Positions 1 through 8,496 of a DNA stretch of 64,000 nt are shown here, piece after piece. Positions within the stretch are counted from its first letter, which is position 1. Each line of letters starts with the position of its first letter. The stretch covers positions 875,207 to 939,206 of the forward strand of contig NZ_HG964497.1 in NCBI RefSeq assembly GCF_000613125.1, in the 5' to 3' direction. The position numbers and the translations under genes are program-made. This DNA is from Bacillus sp. EB01. Its GTDB lineage: Bacteria > Bacillota > Bacilli > Bacillales > Cytobacillaceae. The notes below the pieces were generated by a model. That model was given only the letters and a program-made list of their open reading frames with translations, did not search any database and was not told the origin of the DNA.

Positions 1-400
1 GAAAAGAAAAGCTTACACTTAAACTATCAGGTTTCAGCATATTAAAATCACTTTCAGCAAAAATAGAATAAAGCGAAATCGCCTCGTGACTGGCAAAAGA
101 ACGGCCTCGAGCCAGGCAAAGAACCGCCTGTCTCTGCGATGTTAATTTCACAGATGCTTTCCTTTGTGTCCCTGCGATGATTATTCTGAGGAGCTTTCCT
201 TTGTGGTCATCGCCGTACAAAATGGAGGGACTTTGAGTGAGATAAAGTGAAACTTCCATCAGCGATTTTTGCTGATGGTTAGTCGCGCAAAGCCCGATTG
301 ATTTTTCTAAGGGCTGAAGCCCTAAGAAAAATCTTATTTCACGAATCGGACCTTTAGGATCTGTTGCCGACGGAGGAGGCTTACTGAGCCTTTTAAGAGT

Positions 401-493
401 GGGATAAAGGAATCACGAAGAGCGACAGCGCATTCGTGCGTGACTTATCGCAGGGAGGAGACCTGAAGTTTGCGCACGCGTAGGCGCTCCTGC
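401..493. repeat. Intergenic repeat family A, copy 1
   Basis: This shares a mosaic of blocks with 46020-46167: GATAAAGGAA followed by CACGA, then GTGACTTATCG or TTGACTTATCG, then GACC(T)GAAGT, then TAGGCGCT. It has no coding frame. Bacillaceae genomes carry multicopy intergenic elements of this kind. The two copies here differ at many positions, so the edges are approximate. Confidence 0.5.
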
Positions 494-540
494 TTTCCTT
501 GTGAAGCTACACTTAGACACACTCACCTTATCTACATAAA

Positions 541-577
541 ATGCATCGCGGACGACTGCCCGCGATGCTTTCTTTAT
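541..577. terminator. Strong hairpin, likely terminator
   Basis: GCATCGCGG pairs with CCGCGATGC across a short loop, followed by CTTTCTTTATA. It probably ends a transcript that begins to the left of the window. Confidence 0.6.
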
Positions 578-748
578 AGAAGAACCCAAAAGATCTCATC
601 ACACCTACTTACGATGATTATTTCCTTCCAAAAGGTTTGACGATTAGAGGTTCGCAAAAAATTTATTTGTTGCCAGCCCACATATGAAGGAGACTGTCTG
701 ATTTTGGCGAATTATTCTTTTACTGATATGTAAAGTTGGGGGATTTTC

Positions 749-2026
749 ATGAATGTTGCCATTCAGCATATATTGCTTCAAATTCTTATGGTTCTTTTTC
801 CAATCATCCTGTATCTTGCCTTAACAAGTGAACGGAACCAACCTGAAAAAGGAAATCTCCTTTGGGGTATCGCTTGTACTGCAAGTATAGCCCTATCCAT
901 GCTTTTCTCCATTAATATTCACGGTGTACTTCTGGATATTCGTCTGGTCCCTTTATTCCTCTCTTTTTTGTATGGTGGAACCCTTATTGGTGTTAGTGTA
1001 ACAGCGTTCACCGCGGGACTCCGCTTCATAGTTGGTGGTGCTGGAGCAGAGGAAAGTATCATTCTCCTGCTAATGTTAGCGTATATTATTTTCCAATTTA
1101 GCAAGACTTTTCATTCTTCTCCAATCAAAAAGAAACTATCCTTAAGTACTTTATTTTTTGTCATTGTAACATTTGCTTATTCAGTTGTATGGTCTGTTGC
1201 ATTCAAACAGGGGATCTATCCACTTGGAGTCTTTTATTTAGTTGTCTATATTTTTGCCAATGTCCTGACAGTCTGGCTTGCCATTCATTTATTGGAAACT
1301 TTCACGTTAAAAAGAAAACTGGTCGGAGAACTGCATAGAAAAGAAAAAATGGAAATTGTCGGTCAGCTTGCTGCAAGCGTTGCCCATGAAATCAGAAACC
1401 CCATGACGAGTGTGAGAGGCTTTATCCAAATCCTTCAGAATGCTGATAATATTACATCCGATCAAAAAAATTATCTTACTGTTTGTATTACAGAACTGGA
1501 TCGTGCCAATGAAATTATTTCAGATTATCTTTCGTTAGGAAAAAAAGAGATAAATGAGCATTCTCTGATTGAAATGAATCTTGGGGCAGAGGCAAGGCAT
1601 TCCGCTAAGTCATTAACCTCTTTTGCAGCACTTCAAAATGTTGCCCTTGTAGTGGACATAAACGAAGAAGCATACATCTTGGGCTTACCCGGCCGGATAA
1701 GGCAAATGTTCATAAATTTAATTAAAAATGGAATTGAAGCGTCGGATTCCGGTGGTACTGTTTCTATTAGCCTGCAAAAAAGCCATGATAAGGCTACCAT
1801 TTTTATTTCGGACAATGGTCAGGGAATGGATGAGGATCAGATAAAAAATCTGGGGCTTCCCTATTATTCCACAAAAGAAAAAGGCACAGGCCTCGGCCTG
1901 ATGGTCACCCTGCAAATCATTACGGAAATCGGCGGCACCTGGACCGTCAGAACCGAGAAAAATAAAGGAACTACCTTTGAATTGTCCTTTCCACTCTTTA
2001 TCCAGAAGTCAATATCATCGTCCTGA
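749..2026 (+). CDS. kinB: KinB-like membrane sensor histidine kinase
   Basis: Orphan histidine kinase of the KinB type; KinB feeds phosphate into the sporulation phosphorelay through Spo0F. Residues 1-185 hold about six hydrophobic segments and a 5TMR-LYT-like stretch (RLVPLFLSFLYGG, then RFIVGG). A kinase core follows: H-box HEIRNPMTSVRGFIQIL near residue 215, N-box NLIKNGIEA, G1 DNGQGM and G2 GTGLGL. The length (425 aa) is close to that of B. subtilis KinB. GGGGG lies just before the ATG. No response-regulator gene is adjacent, as expected for phosphorelay kinases. The general class is sure; the identity as KinB rests on domain layout and length. Confidence 0.8.
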   Translation: MNVAIQHILLQILMVLFPIILYLALTSERNQPEKGNLLWGIACTASIALSMLFSINIHGVLLDIRLVPLFLSFLYGGTLIGVSVTAFTAGLRFIVGGAGAEESIILLLMLAYIIFQFSKTFHSSPIKKKLSLSTLFFVIVTFAYSVVWSVAFKQGIYPLGVFYLVVYIFANVLTVWLAIHLLETFTLKRKLVGELHRKEKMEIVGQLAASVAHEIRNPMTSVRGFIQILQNADNITSDQKNYLTVCITELDRANEIISDYLSLGKKEINEHSLIEMNLGAEARHSAKSLTSFAALQNVALVVDINEEAYILGLPGRIRQMFINLIKNGIEASDSGGTVSISLQKSHDKATIFISDNGQGMDEDQIKNLGLPYYSTKEKGTGLGLMVTLQIITEIGGTWTVRTEKNKGTTFELSFPLFIQKSISSS

Positions 2027-2186
2027 TGAATAGGCCAGGCTTACCAACTACATTCGAAAAGCTGTCCATAACTATATCAAGAATTAACGATAGCTTGACT
2101 CCATACCGAAATTCTTAGGTTAGAAATATACATGTATTTATTTCTTTTTATTGCAAAGATTAAGAGTAAAAAGTGAGGGATATTAC

Positions 2187-2384
2187 ATGGGACTTTTCAA
2201 TGAATGGAGACGAGCAAGGAATGAAAAACATAAATTGAAGATGCGGGAGGATAACCGCTGCCCGATCTGTAACGGTAAGGGGTTCGTATTATACCGTGGA
2301 TTTGATTATGTTATGGATTCTTTTGACTGCGCGGGCTGCAACGGAACTGGTTTATTTTCAGAATGGGAAGATGTAGCGGAATAA
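2187..2384 (+). CDS. Small DnaJ-type zinc-ribbon protein
   Basis: A 65-residue protein with two cysteine pairs, CPICNGKG and CAGCNGTG, the CxxCxGxG pattern of the DnaJ central zinc domain. The rest is a short charged N-terminus, with no J-domain or membrane segment. The ATG at 2187 was chosen over an in-frame TTG at 2151 because GTGAGGG lies at good spacing before it. The protein probably binds one zinc ion; the function is unknown. Confidence 0.65.
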   Translation: MGLFNEWRRARNEKHKLKMREDNRCPICNGKGFVLYRGFDYVMDSFDCAGCNGTGLFSEWEDVAE

Positions 2385-2651
2385 TTAAGCCTCCCAACTT
2401 CTCCCTCTTATGTTATTGGCAAAAGGGAACGATATACTACCCTGTGGTCACCAAAACACGCTTTTGGTGACCTTTCGTTTTTATCATAAGAATAGCCTGC
2501 GAACGCAGTCGCAGTGCAGACTATTTTTTTGCCTATTAATCTAGTGATTCTAGGTTTTAGTGGATTTTTAGAAGAATAGGATACAAGCCCTGACAGCTTG
2601 TACGAAAGCGAATAGTATACAGTATCAAAAGAAGAGAGGAGGGAATAACAT

Positions 2652-2984
2652 ATGTTCTTTTCAAACGATGATATTGCAGGGCTTTTGGAAGCTTGCCGCA
2701 GAGGGTCTGATGTTGGCGGAGCCCAGGATGACCGCCGCAAAAGGCGAAATCGCGTTGGTGGCGCAGAGGATGACAGAAATGGCAAACGCCGGAATCGCTC
2801 CAATGAAGATGTTGCAGGAATATTCGATGAAAATTTCCGCGTAAGGGTCAACGCTTCCATTGATGGAGACGATTTCTGCCGTGCAGTCCGCCGCTGTTTG
2901 ATCAGGGATCTCGTTGGCGGCCTTCGGGACGACAATGATGACAATGACAACAGAGACCATCATAATTGCAAATGCAGGAGATAA
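2652..2984 (+). CDS. Hypothetical charged, low-complexity protein
   Basis: 110 residues preceded by a very strong GAGGAGGG site, so probably translated. Arginine-rich and aspartate-rich blocks alternate: GGAQDDRRKRRNR and GGAEDDRNGKRRNR are two imperfect copies of one unit (about residues 22-47). The tail is DDNDDNDNRDHH ending in CKCRR. No enzyme motif or membrane segment is seen. The composition resembles spore-coat or other structural proteins, but that is only a guess. A long open frame on the opposite strand is a shadow of this biased composition. Confidence 0.55.
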   Translation: MFFSNDDIAGLLEACRRGSDVGGAQDDRRKRRNRVGGAEDDRNGKRRNRSNEDVAGIFDENFRVRVNASIDGDDFCRAVRRCLIRDLVGGLRDDNDDNDNRDHHNCKCRR

Positions 2985-2999
2985 GTTTGGGCCAAAACG

Positions 3000-3033
3000 A
3001 GAAGCCGGGGCTGGCAGTTTGCCCCGGCTTCTT
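3000..3033. terminator. Bidirectional terminator between convergent genes
   Basis: GAAGCCGGGGC pairs with GCCCCGGCTTC, followed by TTGTTTCT. It separates the plus-strand gene ending at 2984 from selO, which converges on it. Confidence 0.8.
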
Positions 3034-3037
3034 GTTT

Positions 3038-4501
3038 CTATGTTCCGCAAAAAGTTCGATACGGCTGACTGGAAGCAGGTGCCAGCTTGCAGTACTCTTC
3101 CTGTTCCGGAGAATGTGCAAAGGGATTGGATAGTGCTATTAGCAGCCTTTCCATTACACTGAAGTCTTCCTCTTCCACAGCAGCTTCAAGCGCTTCCTCT
3201 ACTCGGTAGTTCCTCGGGATTACCGCCGGATTGCTGTTTCTCATCAGCTGATGGGATTCTTCCTTCGTCTGTTTCTGTCTTGTGCGCCTGGCCTCCCACC
3301 GCTCAAGCCATTCGGTAAAGTCCGGGTAGCCTTTTAGGACAGACTCGTCTGTTTTTCCAAAGGTCAGGGCCCGGAATGTATTTGTATAATCAGCCCAATA
3401 GTTTTTCATCATGCTTAGAAGTTCGTCGACTAGCATCTCGTCTTCCTCTTCTTCGTTAAACAATCCGAGTTTCTTCCGCATCCCTTCTATCCAATAGGAA
3501 TGGTGAAGCTTGATATACCCCGCAATCTCTTCCTGGGCAATATCGACAGCCTTTTCCGTGTCATCATGAAACAGCGGAAGCAAGGCCTCAGCAAGCCGTG
3601 CCAGATTCCAGCCGCCTATATATGGCTGGTTTCCATATGCATAACGGCCTTCCCTATCTATTGAGCTGAATACAGTTGCAGGGTCGTAGACATCCATAAA
3701 TGCACATGGCCCATAATCAATCGTTTCACCGCTAATTGTCATGTTGTCTGTATTCATAACACCGTGAATAAAACCGACTAGCTGCCACTGGGCGATAAGC
3801 GCCGCCTGGCGGTCAATCACCGCTCTCAAAAAAGCTAAGTATTTATTTTCACCATGTTCTAAATCTGGATAATGGCGATCTATAGCATAATCAGCCAGGG
3901 TGCGAATCTCATCCTTTTCTCCCGCCCCAGCAGCATATGTGAAAGTACCGACACGTAGATGGCTGGCAGCCACACGAGTAAGAATGGCGCCAGGAAGTTC
4001 AGTTTCCCTGTATACCGCCTCTCCTGTCGAAACTACAGCGAGGCTTCTTGTCGTTGGGATTCCGAGAGCGTGCAGTGCTTCGCTGATAATATACTCCCGA
4101 AGCATTGGCCCAAGCGCGGCACGGCCGTCACCCCCACGGGAATAAGGTGTCCGTCCAGAGCCCTTTAGCTGGATATCAAACCGTTCTCCATTGGGAGTAA
4201 GCTGTTCACCAAGCAATATCGCCCGGCCGTCCCCGAGCATGGCGAGATGCCCGAATTGATGGCCCGCATATGCCTGGGCAATGGGGTTAGCGCCAATGGG
4301 AAGCTTATTACCGGAAAAAACCTCAGCGTCTGTTTCAAGTTCCTTTGGATTGAGTCCGAGTTCTTCCGCCAGCTGCGGATTGAAAACAACAATTTTCGGA
4401 GCCTCAACCGGAGTTGGTTCCTGTTTTGTAAAAAAGAACTCAGGAAGGCGGGCATAGCTATTATCGAAGTTCCAGCCTTGATTTTGTGTTTGTTTAGTCA
4501 T
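3038..4501 (-). CDS. selO: Protein adenylyltransferase SelO (YdiU family)
   Basis: Pseudokinase-fold enzyme that transfers AMP from ATP to Ser/Thr/Tyr side chains of target proteins; in E. coli it links to redox stress. Visible motifs are [17 protein letters not shown] (about residues 78-94), [16 protein letters not shown], the loop HGVMNTDNM and DYGPC. The C-terminus YRTFCGT carries the family's cysteine where some SelO proteins have selenocysteine. At 487 aa it is full length. AGGAG precedes the ATG. It stands alone between a terminator and a long spacer. Confidence 0.92.
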   Translation of the reverse strand: MTKQTQNQGWNFDNSYARLPEFFFTKQEPTPVEAPKIVVFNPQLAEELGLNPKELETDAEVFSGNKLPIGANPIAQAYAGHQFGHLAMLGDGRAILLGEQLTPNGERFDIQLKGSGRTPYSRGGDGRAALGPMLREYIISEALHALGIPTTRSLAVVSTGEAVYRETELPGAILTRVAASHLRVGTFTYAAGAGEKDEIRTLADYAIDRHYPDLEHGENKYLAFLRAVIDRQAALIAQWQLVGFIHGVMNTDNMTISGETIDYGPCAFMDVYDPATVFSSIDREGRYAYGNQPYIGGWNLARLAEALLPLFHDDTEKAVDIAQEEIAGYIKLHHSYWIEGMRKKLGLFNEEEEDEMLVDELLSMMKNYWADYTNTFRALTFGKTDESVLKGYPDFTEWLERWEARRTRQKQTKEESHQLMRNSNPAVIPRNYRVEEALEAAVEEEDFSVMERLLIALSNPFAHSPEQEEYCKLAPASSQPYRTFCGT

Positions 4502-4821
4502 CGTAACTCCTTTCAGATACTATGTGATCTACTACCAACCTTAAAGCAACCCAGGGACAAAATCACGTTTGACAAGAATAAGTTCTCCTTTGCAGAGGAA
4601 TTCAAGGCCAAATTACCTTTAAAAACAAGTCTCTGGCAAGAAGTTTAAGGCTCGCCTCTGAAAACCTGCATTAGTCCTGGCCAGACAGTTTAGGGACTTT
4701 CACCTCTCAAAACCACCATTGTCCTCTTAAAAAGTATATTAAACATCCCTTCTACCACATTAATACCCCCCACACACCTTTTTAGCAAATTGCTGTTACT
4801 TTTTCAGGCAGTTGTTGAACT

Positions 4822-4968
4822 TTAATTTTTCCTAACATCAGATGAATCATCGTAATCATAGCGGAACCCATCGTTCTGTGGAGAAACACTGTTGCCCATT
4901 TTTTTATTTTTGTTGTCATGTTTGTTTCCTCTGCCGGCTTTCCCAGCGGATTTATTATTTTTGTCCAT
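4822..4968 (-). CDS. Small hydrophilic ORF, 48 aa
   Basis: ATG at 4968 is preceded by GGAAGGGGCAGGA and opens 48 codons rich in Asn, Lys, Gly and Asp. It starts MDKNNKSAGKAGRGN and ends YDYDDSSDVRKN, with no cysteine or hydrophobic segment. The good ribosome site, the biased but non-repetitive composition and the lone position next to sporulation-type genes recall small spore or late-stationary peptides. No family is recognised. A longer open frame overlaps it in another phase but has no ribosome site. Confidence 0.45.
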   Translation of the reverse strand: MDKNNKSAGKAGRGNKHDNKNKKMGNSVSPQNDGFRYDYDDSSDVRKN

Positions 4969-5241
4969 ATTCCTGCCCCTTCCAAGTGAGGTTCTCCCTG
5001 ATAGCTTTCCCTTGCTGGCTAATTATCTATGTAATGGTCTTAGAGGATTAACGAAACAAAATTAAAATTCAAGAAGAAGCTTAAAGCTTACCAGGACCCT
5101 ATCAAAAATCGTTTGGGTGGCCACAAGAGCAAAACAGTTTCTAAGAAACTCAGGAAATGTAATTTGCTTTTGTTGGACAACATTTATTTTTCCGCCAAAG
5201 ACATATACATCTTAAGAAAACGTGTGCGGGAGGGATAAAGA
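4969..5241. other. Spacer upstream of the DUF2642 gene
   Basis: Together with 4502-4821 this forms the gap between selO and the DUF2642-catalase pair. Apart from the 48-codon ORF, no gene, clear hairpin or confident promoter is seen. Confidence 0.4.
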
Positions 5242-5466
5242 ATGGACAATATTGAATGGAAAGTCAGCGATCCATATGTGTTTCAAACGCTGTCCGGGAT
5301 TGTTGGCTCACAGATTGCAGTTGAGACAGTCAGAGGCTCAGTACGAGGCAGGCTTGCAAACGTCCAGCCTGACCATATTGTGGTGGAGTTCGGGGGAAAT
5401 GCTTTTTTCATTCGGACAGCCCAAATTATTTGGGTCGTGCCAAATCCACAACAGGTACTTGTATAA
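5242..5466 (+). CDS. DUF2642 (YuzF-like) small protein
   Basis: 74 residues containing the family core LSGIVGSQIAVETVRGSVRG and DHIVVEFGGNAFFIRTAQI, a small all-beta, Sm-like fold. DUF2642 proteins in bacilli are often spore- or coat-associated; the exact role is unknown. GGGAGGG precedes the ATG. It lies 51 bp before the Mn catalase on the same strand and is probably co-transcribed with it. Confidence 0.7.
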   Translation: MDNIEWKVSDPYVFQTLSGIVGSQIAVETVRGSVRGRLANVQPDHIVVEFGGNAFFIRTAQIIWVVPNPQQVLV

Positions 5467-5517
5467 AATGGCTCTTCTAAGTCCGACCGAAAAAATACTT
5501 ACTTGGGGGTGGCCCAC

Positions 5518-6408
5518 ATGATGAAACGCATCAACAAGCTCCAGATTGCATTACCGATCCCCGAACACGGTGATCCCAATGCAGCCGCGGCCGTACAGGA
5601 ACTGATGGGCGGAAAATTTGGTGAGATGTCGACGTTAAACAATTATATGTTCCAGTCATTCAACTTCCGTGGAAAAAAAAGATATAAACCCTTTTATGAC
5701 TTAATCGCAAGCATCTCTGCTGAAGAATTTGCCCACGTCGAACTTGTTGCCAATACAATCAACCTGCTCTCACATGGCAACACATATGCAACAGATCCAG
5801 ATCTGGCTCCACTACAGATTGGCAAGGATGCAAGATACTCGCTCCACTTTTTATTGACACCGCAGGCAGCCTATCCCGGAGATAGCATGGGACGGCCCTG
5901 GAATGGTGAATTTGTTACGAATACAGGGGTGCTTGTCCAAGACCTTCTCCATAATTATTTGCTGGAAATCGGCGCTCGGATACAGAAAATGCGCGTATAT
6001 GAAACGACAACAAATCCAGTTGCGCGTGAATTGACCGGCTTTTTGCTAGTGCGCGGCGGAACCCATATTATCGCCTATGCCAAGGCTCTAGAAATGGCAA
6101 CCGGAGTAGAAGTAGGTAAAATGCTGCCGGTGCCGGACCTTGATAATTATAAGTTTGACCATGCCAAAAAATACATGGAACAAGGACTGCATAATGTCCT
6201 ATATACATGGGGTGAATCGGAATATAGGGACATTGCTCAGATCTGGAAAGGTCCAAATCCTGAAACAGGGCAGCCGCTCCAGGTAATAGATGGATGCCCT
6301 GAAGGAGCCCCTATCCCCGACTTCGAAGAAAAACCGGAAGAATTTGCACCAGGAATCGACCAGGACGACTACCAGCGAATATTAAAAAGACTGTTAAGCA
6401 ATATGTAA
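5518..6408 (+). CDS. Manganese catalase
   Basis: Di-manganese catalase that breaks down hydrogen peroxide. Ligand motifs in order: GKFGEMSTLNNYMFQ (Glu), AEEFAHVEL (Glu and His), LLEIGARIQKM (Glu) and GGTHIIAYAKALE (His). These correspond to the Glu/Glu-His/Glu/His set of the family. At 296 aa it is full length. The ATG at 5518 follows GGGGGTGG at normal spacing; the TTG at 5503 would overlap that site. Relatives in bacilli include spore-coat CotJC-type and YdbD-type catalases. A spore role is plausible given the DUF2642 neighbour but not shown. Confidence 0.9.
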   Translation: MMKRINKLQIALPIPEHGDPNAAAAVQELMGGKFGEMSTLNNYMFQSFNFRGKKRYKPFYDLIASISAEEFAHVELVANTINLLSHGNTYATDPDLAPLQIGKDARYSLHFLLTPQAAYPGDSMGRPWNGEFVTNTGVLVQDLLHNYLLEIGARIQKMRVYETTTNPVARELTGFLLVRGGTHIIAYAKALEMATGVEVGKMLPVPDLDNYKFDHAKKYMEQGLHNVLYTWGESEYRDIAQIWKGPNPETGQPLQVIDGCPEGAPIPDFEEKPEEFAPGIDQDDYQRILKRLLSNM

Positions 6409-6430
6409 CTATTGTCTCCAGCCCAGCAGA

Positions 6431-6455
6431 CCCGAATGGATATTCCATTCGGGTT
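6431..6455 (+). terminator. Terminator after the Mn catalase
   Basis: CCCGAATGGA pairs perfectly with TCCATTCGGG across TAT, followed by TTGTTCACATTTTC. It stands 22 bp after the catalase stop and faces the converging hemolysin III gene. Confidence 0.75.
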
Positions 6456-6501
6456 GTTCACATTTTCACAAGGGGTCTGACCCCTTTGTGTAATTCTACA
6501 C

Positions 6502-7137
6502 TTAAGGCAACAAGGTGAGTACCGCGAAGAAGTGCATGATACTGCCTGCAAGTACGAATATATGCCATATTGCATGGTGGTAATGGAACGCTCGCCATAC
6601 GTAGAAGATGGCGCCCACTGTGTATAGGCCACCGCCAATAATTAAGAACTTAAGCCCTTCTGCTGTAAGATTGGCAACGAGCGGCTCCCAGGCAAACACG
6701 ATAAGCCAACCCATGACCACATACAAGACTGTCGACGGTATAACATACTTTTTAACAAAGAAAGATTTAAACACCGTACCAGCGATCGCTAGTCCCCAAA
6801 CAACTCCAAACAACGTCCAGCCAAGCGCTCCCTTGACCGCAAGGAACAGAAATGGCGTGTAGGTTCCTGCTATAAAAAAGTAAATGGACGAATGGTCCAG
6901 CACTTCAAATACATCCTTTGCCTTTCCCGGCGGAAAACTATGGAGCAGCGTAGATGAAGTATATAGAATCACCATTGTGACTCCAAAAATCGTAAAGCTG
7001 ACCACATGCCATGGGGTTCCTTCCATTGCTGAAAAAACAATCAAAATGGTTAGAGCCGCAATGCTTAATACAAAGCCAATCCCATGAATGATGGCATTTG
7101 CGATTTCCTCACCTTTAGTAAAAACATGGGTTTTCAA
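6502..7137 (-). CDS. Hemolysin III / YplQ family membrane protein
   Basis: Seven-helix membrane protein of the PAQR/hemolysin III family. Motifs include the N-terminal NAIIHGIG, SSTLLHSFP, LDHSSIYFFIAGTYTPF and the C-terminal FHYHHAIWHIFV; the conserved Ser, Asp and His residues form a metal site. The frame extends to a GTG at 7182. Homologues begin near FTKxEEIANA, and AAGGAGG lies 12 bases before the TTG at 7137, so that start is preferred. The role in bacilli is poorly known; hemolysis by these proteins is weak or indirect. Confidence 0.85.
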   Translation of the reverse strand: MKTHVFTKGEEIANAIIHGIGFVLSIAALTILIVFSAMEGTPWHVVSFTIFGVTMVILYTSSTLLHSFPPGKAKDVFEVLDHSSIYFFIAGTYTPFLFLAVKGALGWTLFGVVWGLAIAGTVFKSFFVKKYVIPSTVLYVVMGWLIVFAWEPLVANLTAEGLKFLIIGGGLYTVGAIFYVWRAFHYHHAIWHIFVLAGSIMHFFAVLTLLP

Positions 7138-7378
7138 TTTCTTGCCTAACCTCCTTGAAAAGTGCAATCTATAAAGTGCCACCTTTTCAGCCTCTAGTTA
7201 CTGGCATCACAAGTCCTTCATCGACCTGCCGGCGTTTCACTTTCCATATAATTTGTTACCCAAAACCTTGCCTGATTAGTTCATTCTTTTCTCATCGAAA
7301 CTGGAACAGCTGTCAGCTTCTATTATAATCATATAACAATTTTGTCGGTTAACCGAATGCTTTTTGTTACATATATGT
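7138..7378. other. Spacer upstream of hemolysin III
   Basis: This holds a possible GTG-started extension of hemolysin III (to 7182) and then AT-rich DNA. No other gene or hairpin is seen until the terminator at 7379. Confidence 0.4.
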
Positions 7379-7412
7379 AAAAGGGCAGCCGATTTTTGTA
7401 CGGCTGTCCCTT
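7379..7412 (-). terminator. Terminator of the 80-aa hypothetical gene
   Basis: AAGGGCAGCCG pairs with CGGCTGTCCCTT around GATTTTTGTA. In the minus direction it comes just after the stop at 7440 and is followed by TTTTAC. Confidence 0.7.
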
Positions 7413-7439
7413 TCCTGTTTGTCCACTTTTCGAATCTCC

Positions 7440-7682
7440 TTAGTAAAGTTCGGGCAAAATATCTTGGCCAGTTATTCCTCTGAATACCCGAAAATGAAAG
7501 ACAAAGTCATCAAATAAGACCGGCTTTTCCCTATCAAAGCTATACCAGGAGAAAAACGATTCCAGCAGGCTCCGGTCCACCTTGTCCAATTCGCCGGATA
7601 CAAAAAGTGGATATTTCAGCTTCTTATACAGTTCTCCATGCCCGTACAATGAAAACACATCCGCCATTTCCTCTTCTGTCAT
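7440..7682 (-). CDS. Hypothetical acidic protein, 80 aa
   Basis: Not recognised. The start MTEEEMADVF at 7682 was chosen because GGAGGGG lies just upstream, inside a longer open frame. The protein is soluble and rich in aromatic and acidic residues (FFSWYSFDREKPVLFDDFVFH is its densest part). It has its own terminator. Codon use and the good start suggest a real gene. Confidence 0.6.
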   Translation of the reverse strand: MTEEEMADVFSLYGHGELYKKLKYPLFVSGELDKVDRSLLESFFSWYSFDREKPVLFDDFVFHFRVFRGITGQDILPELY

Positions 7683-7747
7683 CCATGCCCCTCCTTCGTC
7701 AGTCATTCTCCATACGGTATGCAGTATGACTAAAAAGGGAGCGGTAC

Positions 7748-7885
7748 ATGCCTTTTTTTAAAAAAAATGGGTCGTTGCGGGAATTAAAGGACAGCGCGGA
7801 AACACTTTATAACTGGTTACAGTATAAATATAGTCGCTTTTCACTAACACTACTCAGACACTTACTAGTGAGTCAGCCAAATTAA
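7748..7885 (+). CDS. Possible small ORF, 45 aa
   Basis: ATG at 7748 follows AAAGGGAGC at proper spacing and opens 45 codons (start MPFFKKNGSLRELKDS, end LLVSQPN). It is basic, with an amphipathic middle. No family is recognised. It could be a short gene or a decayed fragment; the next 230 bp are AT-rich and empty. Confidence 0.3.
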   Translation: MPFFKKNGSLRELKDSAETLYNWLQYKYSRFSLTLLRHLLVSQPN

Positions 7886-8119
7886 ATGGCCGTTACTCAG
7901 ATTAGTACTAAAACACTTCGTTGCTATTCAAGAATTAAATTTAGCAACTTTTCAAGTCCTCGCACTAAATTTAATATGGTAACTTTTCACCAACTGGTCT
8001 AATGTCCACTAGTCCACGTCACACCTTTGAACAAGGGCTCTATCACCATTTTCCGCACACAAAAAGGACTGCTTGTTTATACTATTATGTACAACTCTCA
8101 AAGAAAGGAAAGATACCGA

Positions 8120-8496
8120 TGACTAAGAGACAACCGCCTAAGGATGTATATGAAGCAATCAGAAATGCCGGTTTCAAGGCAGAAATGCAAATCAACCAGG
8201 CAATCTTAAACAGCTTGAACAATGGAAGGCTCGTCAATACTGCAGCGGCCATTTCAAAAGCTCATAGAAAACTCAAGAATCTACTACAACAGCCACAGAC
8301 CCTTTTTACACAAACCACTACTCATCCATCACATACAGCCAACAAGGACGACAAACCCACAACTAACCAAACAACCACACAAGTTGCATCCACTCGTAGA
8401 AGAAAACGATCCAAGCAATCAAAAGCTGCACTACTCGCACAATTCAACAGAATGCTCGAAAATCAGACAATCCCTGGGAGGAGGCAGCCCCAGTGA
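8120..8496 (+). CDS. Small basic protein translationally coupled to the PhaC-like synthase
   Basis: 125 residues from the ATG at 8120, preceded by AAAGAAAGGAAAG. The N-terminal 60 residues look helical and amphipathic (DVYEAIRNAGFKAEMQINQ). A Thr/Gln/His-rich low-complexity linker follows, then a basic patch TRRRKRSKQSK. The stop overlaps the next start (GTGA). In Bacillus PHA loci a small protein (PhaR, or phasin PhaP) partners PhaC, so a partner or granule-associated role is inferred from position only; PhaR similarity cannot be shown by eye. Confidence 0.6.

Larger units (their letters stand above)
1..748. other. Non-coding stretch with repeats before the first gene
   Basis: No convincing coding frame is seen. 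About 132-168 and 170-206 form a degenerate direct repeat ending in the shared string CTTTCCTTTGTG. Two hairpins follow, at 257-279 (CCATCAGC paired with GCTGATGG) and about 302-334 (a near-perfect inverted repeat around AAGGGCTGAAGCCCT). The repeat element and terminator are listed separately. The rest looks like degraded intergenic DNA. Confidence 0.6.

Noticed and set aside
2408-2950. 180-aa minus-strand frame opposite the Arg/Asp-rich gene
   Set aside because: Poor start, composition typical of the reverse of a biased gene, and the plus-strand frame has a strong ribosome site.
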